The notes beneath the pieces were generated by a model that saw only the letters and a program-made list of their open reading frames with translations, searched no databases and had not been told where the DNA came from. 47,233 nucleotides of DNA from Komagataeibacter melomenusus (GTDB lineage: Bacteria; Pseudomonadota; Alphaproteobacteria; Acetobacterales; Acetobacteraceae): the NCBI RefSeq assembly GCF_013155395.1, contig NZ_JABJWC010000028.1, positions 1-47,233 on the forward strand. The letters are read 5' to 3'. This document shows, piece by piece, positions 26,027 to 34,564 of this stretch; within the stretch, counting starts at the first letter, position 1; each line of letters opens with the position of its first letter. The position numbers and the translations under genes were made by a program.

Positions 26027-27240
26027 CAGGCGGCCTTTCCAAAAATCAGGCTGCAATTTGCCCCGCCAAAGCCAAAGGCGTTGCTCATGACATGGCGCAT
26101 GGGCCGGGCCTCGTTGGTGGTCAGCACGTCTGCGCGGAAAGCGGGGTCCACTGCCTCCACGCCTAGGCAGCCGGGCATGAACCCGTGCTCAAGGGCCAGG
26201 GCGCAGATCATGGCCTCGATCACGCCGCACGCGCCCAGCGTATGTCCCGTCCAGCCCTTGGTGGAGGAACATGGCACATGCGCGCCAAACAGCGTGCTGA
26301 CCGCCTTGTCCTCCATCGCGTCATTGGCGCGGGTGCCGGTGCCGTGCAGGTTGATGTAGTCAATGGCAGCCGCCGGCAGGCGCGCACTGTCCAGCGCACG
26401 CTGCATGGCCAGCACAGCACCCGCGCCGTGGGGGTGCGGGGTGGACATATGGTGCCCGTCGCTGCTCGCCCCATAGCCGAGCACGGTGGCATGAAACCCG
26501 GCTGGCGGCCCGCTGATCGTGCGGCCATCAGGGCGTTCGAGCAGCACGATGCCCGCCGCTTCCCCGATCGAGATGCCATCGCGCCGCGCATCGCACGGGC
26601 GGCAGCGCCCGGCCGAGACCAGTTCAAGGGCGGCGAACCCGCGCAGCGTCATGCGGCACAGGCTGTCCGCGCCGCCCACCACCACCGCATCGCAGAGACC
26701 GGCACGGATCAGGTAGGCCGCATCCATGAACGCGCGCGAGGAAGATGCGCACGCCATGGACACGCACAGCGCAGGCCCGCGCAGGTCCAGTGCCGCGCGC
26801 ACGTACCGCGCGAGCGAGAACAGGTCCTGCGTATGTTCATAATCGAAGTTCGCGGGCAGCCTGCCCTGCGCATCCATGGCGCAGAAGGCGTCCTCGCTGG
26901 CCAGCACGCCCGATGTGCTGGTGCCCATGACCACGCCAATGCGCCCCGCCCCATAATGCGCGCGGGCCGCCATGATGGCATCAGCCACGCCATCGGTGCG
27001 CAGGGCCATGTCGACCAGCCGGTTGTTGCGGCAGGCATAGGCGGCAAGCCGCAGGGGCAGGGCGTGGTCTTCCACGCCCGCAACGGAGCCTGCATAGCCG
27101 TGGGTGATGCCGGCAAAATCGCACGGCTCCAGCCCGGTGCGCCGGGTGCGCAGGGCGGCAAGCGTCTGCGCCACGCCAAGGCCCATGGCGCTGATGCCGG
27201 TGCCCGCGGTCAGGCGCAGGGCGGTCAGGGCGGCGGTCAT
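26026..27240 (-). CDS. Beta-ketoacyl-ACP synthase of the aryl polyene cluster (ApeO-like)
   Basis: 404 residues, KAS II-like. The nucleophile is Cys164 in VSMACASSSRAF, and the two catalytic His are His299 in NLHGTGTRAND and His333 in STKGWTGHTLGACG. The C-terminal gate NAFGFGGANCSL is intact. It should condense malonyl units onto the aryl starter, repeatedly, on the cluster ACP. Many APE clusters have two active ketosynthases; only this one is seen here. It overlaps the exporter gene by ATGA. Confidence 0.92.
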   Translation of the reverse strand: MTAALTALRLTAGTGISAMGLGVAQTLAALRTRRTGLEPCDFAGITHGYAGSVAGVEDHALPLRLAAYACRNNRLVDMALRTDGVADAIMAARAHYGAGRIGVVMGTSTSGVLASEDAFCAMDAQGRLPANFDYEHTQDLFSLARYVRAALDLRGPALCVSMACASSSRAFMDAAYLIRAGLCDAVVVGGADSLCRMTLRGFAALELVSAGRCRPCDARRDGISIGEAAGIVLLERPDGRTISGPPAGFHATVLGYGASSDGHHMSTPHPHGAGAVLAMQRALDSARLPAAAIDYINLHGTGTRANDAMEDKAVSTLFGAHVPCSSTKGWTGHTLGACGVIEAMICALALEHGFMPGCLGVEAVDPAFRADVLTTNEARPMRHVMSNAFGFGGANCSLIFGKAA

Positions 27241-29570
27241 GAACGGGCCTGCCGGGGGGTGTCGGCTACGGGTGCCGCCATCATGAAACTGAACAGCATG
27301 GCCAGGAACGCTCCTATCGCGACGGTTGAGCCGATATCACGCAAAAGCGGGGTGCGGCAGCAGGCCAGGATGCCAAAGGTCAGCAGGGTCATTGTATTGC
27401 AGGTGAGCAGGGTGCGTAAGGTGCGGGCGCGTTCGGCCCGGTCGATCTGGGGGCGGGCGAAGAACAGGGCGTAATCCAGCCCCACCCCCATCACGAACTG
27501 AAGCGAGATGACATGGATGAGCGACAGCCTCACCCCCAGCACCGCCATCGCCGCCACGATCACGATGCCCGCACTCCCCACCGCCGCGCACACGCGCGCC
27601 AGCCGCCGCCCGTCGCGCAGGCCCAGCGCCAGCACCGCTATCGCCATGAGGGTGCCAGCCACCGTCCACCACAGGGCCTGATGCATGTGATCGGCCACGA
27701 TGGCGTTTGTCTCGTTGCGCATGTTCAGCATCATGACGCCGGGCTGCGTGGCGAAGGCTGCGGCAAGCGCTGCCGTATCATGCACGGTTTCAGGCAGGAT
27801 GATGCCGAACCACCGGCCCTGGCGCGCAAACAGCAGCGGGGCCAGGCGGGTGGCCACGAGCGGGGATGTCATGTCGCCCGGCTGTAAGGGCGCCATGGCG
27901 CGTGTGGCTGCGACATCCTGCACGAAGGGGGCAAACGCATCGGGCTGGAACGGCAGGTCGGCGCGGGCTTCATCAAGCCTGTGGGTCAGGACTGGCGTAT
28001 CGGGCAGGCTTGCGATGCGGGCGCGCTGGATGCTCATGCTGGGCAGGAAGCGGGCAGCGTATTCCGCATCACCCATCACCCCGTGTGCCTGAAGGGCGTC
28101 GAGCACGGGCATGAGGCGTTCCTCGCGTTCCAGCACGCCCTGCGCGGTGGGCGCCTGCACGATAATGGCCTGACCTGCATCGGGGGCGCCAATTTCGTGG
28201 CGCAGTTGCGCATCGAGCGCGCGCAGCGCGGGCGGCACGGGGCTGAGGGAGGCGATATCCGTCTCGCGCGCGGGCGGATGGAGCACGAGCACGCCCGCGC
28301 CAACCACCGGCAGGACCAGGCACCACAGGCGGTAGCGCCGCCAGGATTCAATGCGCAGAATACCATCTGCATGGGTTGCGACACCGGGGGAAAGGTCGGC
28401 CCTCTGGATCAGGCGCGGCAGGAGCCACAATGTCGTGGCCGCGGCACTCAGCAGCCCCACGACCGAAAACACGCCAAGCTGCGCCAGCCCCGGCAACCCG
28501 CAGAACACCATGCCCGTCAGCCCCAGGCACGCGCTGCTTGCCGCAAGCCGCAGGCTGGTGCCGATCCGGCGCAGGGGGGCATCCGCCGCCTCGCCCTGGT
28601 CGCGGTGGCCGATCAGCAGCACGGGGTAGTCGAGCGAGACACCAAGCATGGCCATGCCAAAACCGAACGAGATGCCATGCACGTAGCCAAACAGCACCCG
28701 CACCACAATCATCGCGACACTGAGCGACAGCGCAAACGGAATGCCCATGGCCGCCAGCACCCATGGCGAGCGGAAGCGCCAGATCAGCACCGCCGTAACC
28801 AGAATCATCGAGGCGGTGGACAGGAACTCCACATCCCCCTGCATGGCGTGCGAGGCCCTGAGCGCAAACACCGCAGGCCCGGACATGAGCAGGTGCATGC
28901 CCGGTCGCGCCGCCGCCGTGTAAGCTGCATTGATCGCGGCCTGCACCTGCTTTTGCGCATACAGGTCCATGCCGTTGGCGCGGGTGCGCAGCAAAAGCAG
29001 CGCGCGGTCACGCTCGGGCGCAAACCACACGCCATCAATGCTGCGCCCGTGGCTGTGCGGCGCCCACGCGCGCAGCAGCGCCATGAAGGCGCCGGTCGGG
29101 TCAGCCAGGCCATAATGCTGGGCCAGTGGCTCGGCGGAGGAGTCCATCATGTCCAGCACGGCCTGCATGTCATCATGCAGCGCATCGACGGAAAAATCCC
29201 GCGCGGAATCCTGTGGGGCCAGCAGGTAGCGGTGGCTGAACAGAAAGGCTTCATCCGCGCCATCGGGCGGGCGGCTGCCATTGGTCACGGTGATAAACAG
29301 CCCGCTGCGGGCAAGGCTGTCCGCCATGGCCTGGCTGGCCTGTGCCAGCATGTCGGGCGCAGCGCCCTCGATCCCGGCCAGGATGACCGTGGCGGCACTG
29401 CCGGACTGGATCTCGCGCAGGATGAAGCGCGTGTTGTCCGTGCGGCCCGCAGGCAGGAAGCCCGCCATGTCGGTGCGCAGCGGTATGGCCATGAATACGC
29501 ACGCCGCCACCACCAGCGAGACCAGCAGCCCGATGGCCAGCGGCTTTATGGAGCGCGGGCGTGCCGTCAT
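27237..29570 (-). CDS. MMPL/RND-family exporter of the aryl polyene cluster
   Basis: 777 residues with two similar halves. Each has one N-terminal membrane helix (about 10-30 and near 415), a periplasmic domain of about 200 residues and a bundle of five helices, giving about 12 in all. Recognisable stretches are FGYVHGISFGFGMAMLGVSLDYPVLLIGH in the first bundle (shortened here as GVSLDYPVLLIGH) and HVISLQFVMGVGLDYALFF in the second, with the Asp-Tyr pair common in MMPL transporters. It probably lifts the lipid-linked polyene from the inner membrane toward the outer membrane, together with the LolA-like protein encoded just before it. It overlaps both neighbours by four bases. Confidence 0.9.
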   Translation of the reverse strand: MTARPRSIKPLAIGLLVSLVVAACVFMAIPLRTDMAGFLPAGRTDNTRFILREIQSGSAATVILAGIEGAAPDMLAQASQAMADSLARSGLFITVTNGSRPPDGADEAFLFSHRYLLAPQDSARDFSVDALHDDMQAVLDMMDSSAEPLAQHYGLADPTGAFMALLRAWAPHSHGRSIDGVWFAPERDRALLLLRTRANGMDLYAQKQVQAAINAAYTAAARPGMHLLMSGPAVFALRASHAMQGDVEFLSTASMILVTAVLIWRFRSPWVLAAMGIPFALSLSVAMIVVRVLFGYVHGISFGFGMAMLGVSLDYPVLLIGHRDQGEAADAPLRRIGTSLRLAASSACLGLTGMVFCGLPGLAQLGVFSVVGLLSAAATTLWLLPRLIQRADLSPGVATHADGILRIESWRRYRLWCLVLPVVGAGVLVLHPPARETDIASLSPVPPALRALDAQLRHEIGAPDAGQAIIVQAPTAQGVLEREERLMPVLDALQAHGVMGDAEYAARFLPSMSIQRARIASLPDTPVLTHRLDEARADLPFQPDAFAPFVQDVAATRAMAPLQPGDMTSPLVATRLAPLLFARQGRWFGIILPETVHDTAALAAAFATQPGVMMLNMRNETNAIVADHMHQALWWTVAGTLMAIAVLALGLRDGRRLARVCAAVGSAGIVIVAAMAVLGVRLSLIHVISLQFVMGVGLDYALFFARPQIDRAERARTLRTLLTCNTMTLLTFGILACCRTPLLRDIGSTVAIGAFLAMLFSFMMAAPVADTPRQARS

Positions 29571-30169
29571 GCGGGCGGGTCGATGCGCATGACCTGCGTA
29601 TCCCCATTGGCCTGCACCACGCGGATGACCGTCATGGCGTTGTTCTGGCCATCGATCGTGATCGTGCGCACGTAGCGCGCCATGGCGGGCAGGGGGGTGA
29701 GTTGCAGCGTCCAGTGCGCCACGTCGCCCTGTGCCGCCAGCGCATAGTCATGGCGCAGGGCGGTGATGTCGCCATCAAGCGGCGCGCGGATGGCCTCGAC
29801 CAGGGCGGCAAGCTGCGCATGGTGCGACAGGTCCACCACGCGCGCCGGCCCCTGCCCGCGCGCCAGGCTCAGCGTCGTGCCCTGCACGATCAGGGTCTCG
29901 GGCCGGGGGGCGCGCGTGATCTTCTGCACATGGCCGGGCCGGGCATAGATCAGTTCACCTGATGAATCGAGGTCATGCGTCAACGCCGCGATATGCTTGC
30001 TTTCATGGAAGGCGTTGTGCCGCGCGGGCACCATGCCGATGCGGGCGATGACGGTGGCGGCCAGGTCGGGCTGCGGCGGGGTTGTGTCCTGTGCGCGTGC
30101 GCTTCCTGCCCCCCACAGCACGGCCAGCGCCATGAAGGCGGGCGCAAGGGCACGTTTATGGTTCCTCAT
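29567..30169 (-). CDS. LolA-like outer membrane lipoprotein carrier of the cluster
   Basis: 200 residues from MRNHKRALAPAFM at 30169, whose ATG overlaps the previous stop (ATGA). The signal peptide ends near GSARAQ. The mature part follows the LolA fold: ARHNAFHESKHIAAL, then SSGELIYARPGHVQKITRAP, which is the typical LolA motif, and later QLTPLPAMARYVRTITIDGQ. LolA proteins carry hydrophobic lipid groups across the periplasm. Here it would hand the polyene lipid from the MMPL exporter to the outer membrane. Confidence 0.87.
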   Translation of the reverse strand: MRNHKRALAPAFMALAVLWGAGSARAQDTTPPQPDLAATVIARIGMVPARHNAFHESKHIAALTHDLDSSGELIYARPGHVQKITRAPRPETLIVQGTTLSLARGQGPARVVDLSHHAQLAALVEAIRAPLDGDITALRHDYALAAQGDVAHWTLQLTPLPAMARYVRTITIDGQNNAMTVIRVVQANGDTQVMRIDPPA

Positions 30170-31095
30170 GGCTCTCCCCCGTGTTTTCCCACCTGCGGGG
30201 CAACCCATACATCGTGGAAATTGAACCAGTTGTAAGGATGGGCGCGGCACAGCCCTTCCATCCAGCGGGCGTACTGCCCCATCCATGTGGCCAGTCCCTC
30301 CGCCCGCCTGCCGCGCGGGATGGTGATCTGGTCCGCCAGCAGTTCGAAGCGCACCGTATAGTGCCTGTAGCCCGTGCGCACCCCGCTGAACAGGATGACC
30401 GGCACCCCCAGCATGCCCGCCACCAGTAGTGGCCCGGCGGGAAAGGCCGCCACGCCGCCAAGGAACGGGGTGGGCACGGATTTTTCATGCCCCGGCGCCC
30501 TGTCGCCCAGCATGCCCACCAGTTCGTTGCGTGCCAGGCTTTCCTGCACGCGGATCATGGCATCAGGCTCGCCGATATCAATGATATTGCGCGCGAATTC
30601 GGGGGCAAGCTGTTCCAGCAGGCGCGTGGGCGCGCCCGCATTGCGCCGGAACATGAGCACCCTGACCGGAAAGGGCGACATGCGGCCCACGCTGCGCAAT
30701 GCCTCGAACGAGCCGATATGCGCACCGAGCAGGATGCACCCGCGCCCGCCCGCCATGGCCGCATGCACGCAGTCCAGCCCGTTGATGTCGATTGTATAGC
30801 CCCTGTAACGCCCTGAGAGGAAAAAGACCCGGTCCAGTATGGCCGCGGCAAAGGTGTGGAAATGCCGCGCCACGTCCATCGTGCGCGCGGGCCGGTCGAG
30901 CACGCGGGCCAGGTACTGGCGCGAGGCCCGGCGCGCCTGCCGCGCCGTGAGCAGGAAATACAGCGTGATGAACGGCAAGATGGCCTCGCCAAACGGGCGG
31001 CCCACCCGCAGCGTCAGCCAGATCATGAAGCGCGACAGCGCGGCTGTGCCGCGCTCGGGCCGGACCCAGCCGGGTTCGGGCCTACCCATGGGCAT
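30166..31095 (-). CDS. LpxL/HtrB-like lipid acyltransferase of the cluster
   Basis: About 309 residues from ATG 31095; ATG 31089 is equally close. An N-terminal membrane helix (about 37-52) is followed by a lysophospholipid acyltransferase domain with the HxxxxE motif at His126-Glu131 (AHIGSFEAL). Further family segments are GMLGDRAPGHEKSV and FPAGPLLVAGMLGVPVI. Enzymes of this type add an acyl chain to lipid A or similar lipids at the inner membrane. It may attach the polyene acyl chain or a fatty acid to the lipid anchor. It overlaps the ligase gene by 14 bases. Confidence 0.85.
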   Translation of the reverse strand: MPMGRPEPGWVRPERGTAALSRFMIWLTLRVGRPFGEAILPFITLYFLLTARQARRASRQYLARVLDRPARTMDVARHFHTFAAAILDRVFFLSGRYRGYTIDINGLDCVHAAMAGGRGCILLGAHIGSFEALRSVGRMSPFPVRVLMFRRNAGAPTRLLEQLAPEFARNIIDIGEPDAMIRVQESLARNELVGMLGDRAPGHEKSVPTPFLGGVAAFPAGPLLVAGMLGVPVILFSGVRTGYRHYTVRFELLADQITIPRGRRAEGLATWMGQYARWMEGLCRAHPYNWFNFHDVWVAPQVGKHGGEP

Positions 31096-32728
31096 TGTTG
31101 CGCAAGCGCCCTTTTGCCACGACCTGCGTGCCCACCGTGCAGGTAAACGCCAGGGGCTGTATCGTGTGCGTAACCCGCACGGTATCGCCCGGCCGCACGG
31201 GGCGGAGGAACTTGATCTGTTCAAGCCGGGCGGGCTCGACCCCCATGAGACCGAAGACTTCGCTCAGCACCACCGCGCCGGGCACGATGGGGTTGCCGGG
31301 AAAATGCCCCGCCAGGGCAGGGTGGTCCACGGCTATGCTGAAGCAGCCTGCCTCCTGCGCCGTCGTGGCCGGGGCGGTGGCCTCGGTGGCGGGGCGGGGT
31401 CCATGCACAAGGGCCAGCAGGGCCGCACGGGTCAGCTTGCCCAGTTCGTTGCGGGGCAGGACACTCACGCGCACGACCCGGCGCGGCAGGAAGGCGGGGG
31501 GCACGCGCGTGCGCAGTTCGGCCAGGATGTCGGGTGCCGTGCGGGTGGGCGCCACCACCACAACCTCCATCCGCCCCACGGGCTGGCCCGGCGCGGCATC
31601 GGGCGCGGGGGCGAGAAAGGTGCCATCCTCAACGCCGGGCAGGCCGAGCAGGATGGCGTTCAGCCCGGCAAGGGAGGTGCGCTGCCCCGCGATCTTGATG
31701 ATGTCGGTCATGCGGCCTTCGAGCCGGAACGTATCGGGCGTGAGGGGCCTTAGCGCATCGGCCACGACGTGGCTCGTGGTATCGGGCGCATGGATGCTGG
31801 CCGTGCCATCGGGGCGGGGGTGCAGGCGGATGCCGGAATGCAGGCGCCACGCCTGCGTTGCGGTTGTGCGGCGCGTGGCGATGGAGCCGGTTTCGGTGCT
31901 GCCATAAATCTCGAAAACGGGGGCCTGCCAGCAGCGTTCCGCCCTCTCGGCGGTGGCGGCATCAAGCGGTGCGGTGGCGGATATGACCCGCGCAATGGGT
32001 GGCAGGGGCGTGGGGTCAGCCAGGAACGTGCGGAGGTGCAGCGGCGTGGTGAGCAGGATGCACGGCTGCGGCCCCTGCTCGAGGCGGGTGCGGATATCGG
32101 CAGGGAACAGGGCCGGCCCCGTGGTGCTGATGCAGCCGGTGACAAGGGGCTGGATGACCGTCGTTTCGAAACCGTACATATGATAGGGCGGCACCGTGCC
32201 CACGATGGTGGCAACCCGGCCCGGCACGGGCGTGAACAGCCCTGTGCTGGCCTGTGCCCGGCGGTTCAGTCCGCCCCATGTCTTGGCATGGGCGACCGGC
32301 GTGCCGGTGCTGCCCGATGTCAGGATATGCGCCACGACCTGCATGGCTGCAATATCGGGGTTGGCAGGCCTGCCCGCGCCACCAGCGTGCAGGGTGGAAA
32401 GGCGGATGACAGGCATGCCGGCCGGGCGCGGGCAGGGCGGCAGGTCGGTATCGGTCACGATGGCCGCATCGGGGTAGCAGGCGAGCAGGTGCGCAAGCGG
32501 GCCTGCGGCGTGACTGCCCGGCAGCACGCTGTACTGCCCGCGCAGCACGGCGGCACAGAAGGCGACGGTAAAGTACAGCCTGTCACGGCACAGGTTTATG
32601 ATCGGTCGCGGCGGCAGCGTGGCGGCAAGGGCGTGGGCTGCATGGAGCACGTCGTTGCCGGTTACCAGGCGTTCCGGTGTCCTGAACAGGAGGGCTGCCG
32701 GATGGCCGAGCAGGGGAAACGCATGCAT
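31082..32728 (-). CDS. Aryl acyl-ACP/CoA ligase fused to a 3-hydroxyacyl dehydratase
   Basis: 548 residues. Residues 1-450 are an adenylating ligase (ANL family): phosphate loop ILTSGSTGTPVAHAK (135-149), PYHMYGFE, a YGSTETGSIATR loop and a C-terminal RNELGKLTR lysine motif. It would activate an aromatic acid starter and load it on the ACP (ApeH-like). From about 461 a hotdog dehydratase domain follows, with VDHPALAGHFPGNPIVPGA, in which His475 should be catalytic (ApeI-like). The two roles are usually two genes, so this is a fusion. It lies nine bases after the ACP gene. Cytoplasmic. Confidence 0.9.
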   Translation of the reverse strand: MHAFPLLGHPAALLFRTPERLVTGNDVLHAAHALAATLPPRPIINLCRDRLYFTVAFCAAVLRGQYSVLPGSHAAGPLAHLLACYPDAAIVTDTDLPPCPRPAGMPVIRLSTLHAGGAGRPANPDIAAMQVVAHILTSGSTGTPVAHAKTWGGLNRRAQASTGLFTPVPGRVATIVGTVPPYHMYGFETTVIQPLVTGCISTTGPALFPADIRTRLEQGPQPCILLTTPLHLRTFLADPTPLPPIARVISATAPLDAATAERAERCWQAPVFEIYGSTETGSIATRRTTATQAWRLHSGIRLHPRPDGTASIHAPDTTSHVVADALRPLTPDTFRLEGRMTDIIKIAGQRTSLAGLNAILLGLPGVEDGTFLAPAPDAAPGQPVGRMEVVVVAPTRTAPDILAELRTRVPPAFLPRRVVRVSVLPRNELGKLTRAALLALVHGPRPATEATAPATTAQEAGCFSIAVDHPALAGHFPGNPIVPGAVVLSEVFGLMGVEPARLEQIKFLRPVRPGDTVRVTHTIQPLAFTCTVGTQVVAKGRLRNNAHG

Positions 32729-32737
32729 GCTGATGGC

Positions 32738-33010
32738 TTAGGGCGTGGCGTGCGCTGCTATGTAATGGGTCAGGCTGCGCACGGAGCGGAAGATATCCAC
32801 CTTATCGGCAGTGTCCGAACGGAGTTCCACGCCGTACTGCCGCTTTATGGCCAGCGAGAGTTCCAGCGCATCAATGGAATCCAGGCCAAGGCCATCGCCA
32901 AACAGGGGGGCGTCCATCTCGATGGTGGAGACGGGCATGTCCAGTTGCAGGGTCTCTACAATAAGGGCCGCTACTTCGGTTTCTGATGGAGATGGAGGGT
33001 TTGCCGCCAC
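32738..33010 (-). CDS. Acyl carrier protein of the aryl polyene cluster
   Basis: 90 residues from a GTG at 33010. The phosphopantetheine site is GLDSIDALEL with Ser45. The size and helix pattern are those of an ACP. It is the first gene of an eleven-gene minus-strand operon running to 21405, so its upstream region (33011-33175, AT-rich, shared with a divergent membrane protein gene) should hold the main promoter. Many APE clusters have two ACPs; only this one is seen. No clear SD sequence precedes the GTG. Confidence 0.92.
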   Translation of the reverse strand: MAANPPSPSETEVAALIVETLQLDMPVSTIEMDAPLFGDGLGLDSIDALELSLAIKRQYGVELRSDTADKVDIFRSVRSLTHYIAAHATP

Positions 33011-33175
33011 TAATTTATGCCTATTATTTACATTAATATCAGAAGATTTCTGACCGGGAGCATACCCTGCCCCATGGCTTGTAACAATGCTGAATCATTC
33101 TGTAACAGCAGCCGGGGTTTGCATCGCGCTGCAGCGCGGTGCCTGTATGCTGGGTCATTACGGTCAGGCGGTTGT

Positions 33176-33787
33176 ATGCGTTTAGCTGGCATTATCATGC
33201 TGTTTGTGGCGAGTATTGGGGCGCATGTCCTCTCGGGCATGGGGCTTGAGGCGCCTGCCGCGCGCTGGCTGGTAACGGGGCAGGCCATGGCGGGTTGCGT
33301 GCTGCTGGCGGCATCCGTCATGCGCGGGCGGGTGGCATGGGGTGTGTGCCTTGTACTCCTTGCGGCACTTGGATACGCGCTGCCCCCCGGTTTTGTGCTG
33401 CTGGCGGATTCCGTGGTGCTGTATGGCCTGCTCCAGGGCGCGCTGCTGCTGCTGTTTGCCCGCACCCTGCGGCCGGGGCGTGAGCCGCTTGTCACCATGC
33501 TGGCCCGCCAGGTGCATGGCGCGCTGCGGCCCGATGTGCTGCTCTATACCCGGCAGCTGACATGGGCATGGAGCCTTTTCTTTGCGGCGCAGATGCTTCT
33601 GCCCGCCCTTGTGGCGCTGGTGGGGCCTGCGGGGTGGTGGCGCGCGGTGCTGCATGGGGCGAGCATGCCGCTGGTGCTGGTCATGTTCGCGGTTGAGGCC
33701 GGGGTGCGGCGCTGGCGCATCCGCAATTTCGATCATGCCACGATCATGGAGTCCGTCAGGGCCTTCAACAACCGGGCGCGCAGGTAA
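33176..33787 (+). CDS. Polyene-cluster integral membrane protein (COG4648-like)
   Basis: 203 residues starting MRLAGIIM; a longer frame to 33017 has no convincing start. There are five or six membrane segments (for example IIMLFVASIGAHVLSGMG, LVLLAALGYALPPGFVLLADS, FAAQMLLPALVALVGPAG). The last 60 residues are the most conserved part of this family in aryl polyene and xanthomonadin clusters (LTWAWSLFFAAQMLL, then FNNR near the end). Its biochemical job is unknown. It is the only cluster gene on the plus strand, divergent from the ACP and convergent with the glycosyltransferase. Confidence 0.78.
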   Translation: MRLAGIIMLFVASIGAHVLSGMGLEAPAARWLVTGQAMAGCVLLAASVMRGRVAWGVCLVLLAALGYALPPGFVLLADSVVLYGLLQGALLLLFARTLRPGREPLVTMLARQVHGALRPDVLLYTRQLTWAWSLFFAAQMLLPALVALVGPAGWWRAVLHGASMPLVLVMFAVEAGVRRWRIRNFDHATIMESVRAFNNRARR

Positions 33788-33799
33788 GGGGTGGTTCCC

Positions 33800-34564
33800 T
33801 CACGCCCGTGCGCCGCGCCTGCGCAGGGGGCGCAGCAGCAGGCGGCCCAGGAAGATGACCATGAGCCGCACATGCATGCGGATCAGCAGCAGGTTGTCGC
33901 GCAGGTAATGGAAGTGGGAGATGCCCCCTTCATCGCGGCTGGGGTAGCGCACGGGTGCATCAAGATTGACGCAGGCCAGCCCGCGCCAGCACAGGCGCAC
34001 GGCGGCCTCGGGGTCGAAATCATAGCGGCGCATGCCCGATACCCCGTCCATGACCGCCAGCAGGTCGGCTGCCGGATAGACGCGCAAGCCGAACAGCGAA
34101 TCCCCGATGTCGCTGCCCGGCGTTTCCAGCCGCGCCCACCAGTTGGATACCCGGCGCCCCTGCACCCGCAGGGCGGGCGCGTCAGCAGCAAAGACGGGTC
34201 GGCCCAGGATCAGCGCCGCCGGTGCATTGCGTGAAGCCTTGATGAACCGGCCAATCTGCTCGGCCGGGTGCTGTCCGTCGGCATCCATGGTCAGGATATG
34301 GGTGTAACCGCGCGTGCGTGCCCAGCGCAGCCCGTGATGGATGGCCGCCCCCTTGCCCCGGTTGCGGGGCAGGCGCGTGACCGACAGGCCGGGATGGGTG
34401 GCGGCTAGGGCGGGCAGGCTGTCGGCGCTGCCATCGGTGCTGCCATCGACGACAACCAGCACATCGGGCCAGAAGGCCAGCGCCCCGGCCACCGTGCGCG
34501 CCAGGACCGGGCCGGTATTGTAGGAGGGAATGACGACAAGATGCCGCGGGGCGGGCGGGTTCAT
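33800..34564 (-). CDS. Family 2 glycosyltransferase of the cluster
   Basis: 254 residues, GT-A fold. VVIPSYNTG opens the domain, VVDGSTDGS is at 38-46, and the DxD metal site is Asp94-Asp96 in LTMDADGQHP. Dolichyl-phosphate-mannose-synthase-like. Its short C-terminal hydrophobic segment (LMVIFLGRLLLRPL) may bind the membrane. It would add a sugar to the lipid or aryl part of the polyene. In other APE clusters this domain is fused to an acyltransferase; here it is separate. It overlaps the PlsC-like gene by ATGA. Confidence 0.9.
   Translation of the reverse strand: MNPPAPRHLVVIPSYNTGPVLARTVAGALAFWPDVLVVVDGSTDGSADSLPALAATHPGLSVTRLPRNRGKGAAIHHGLRWARTRGYTHILTMDADGQHPAEQIGRFIKASRNAPAALILGRPVFAADAPALRVQGRRVSNWWARLETPGSDIGDSLFGLRVYPAADLLAVMDGVSGMRRYDFDPEAAVRLCWRGLACVNLDAPVRYPSRDEGGISHFHYLRDNLLLIRMHVRLMVIFLGRLLLRPLRRRGARA

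Noticed and set aside
27981-29675. Long plus-strand open frame of 564 codons
   Set aside because: It is antisense to the well-supported MMPL exporter; its His/Gln/Arg-rich product shows no domain. High GC keeps opposite frames open.
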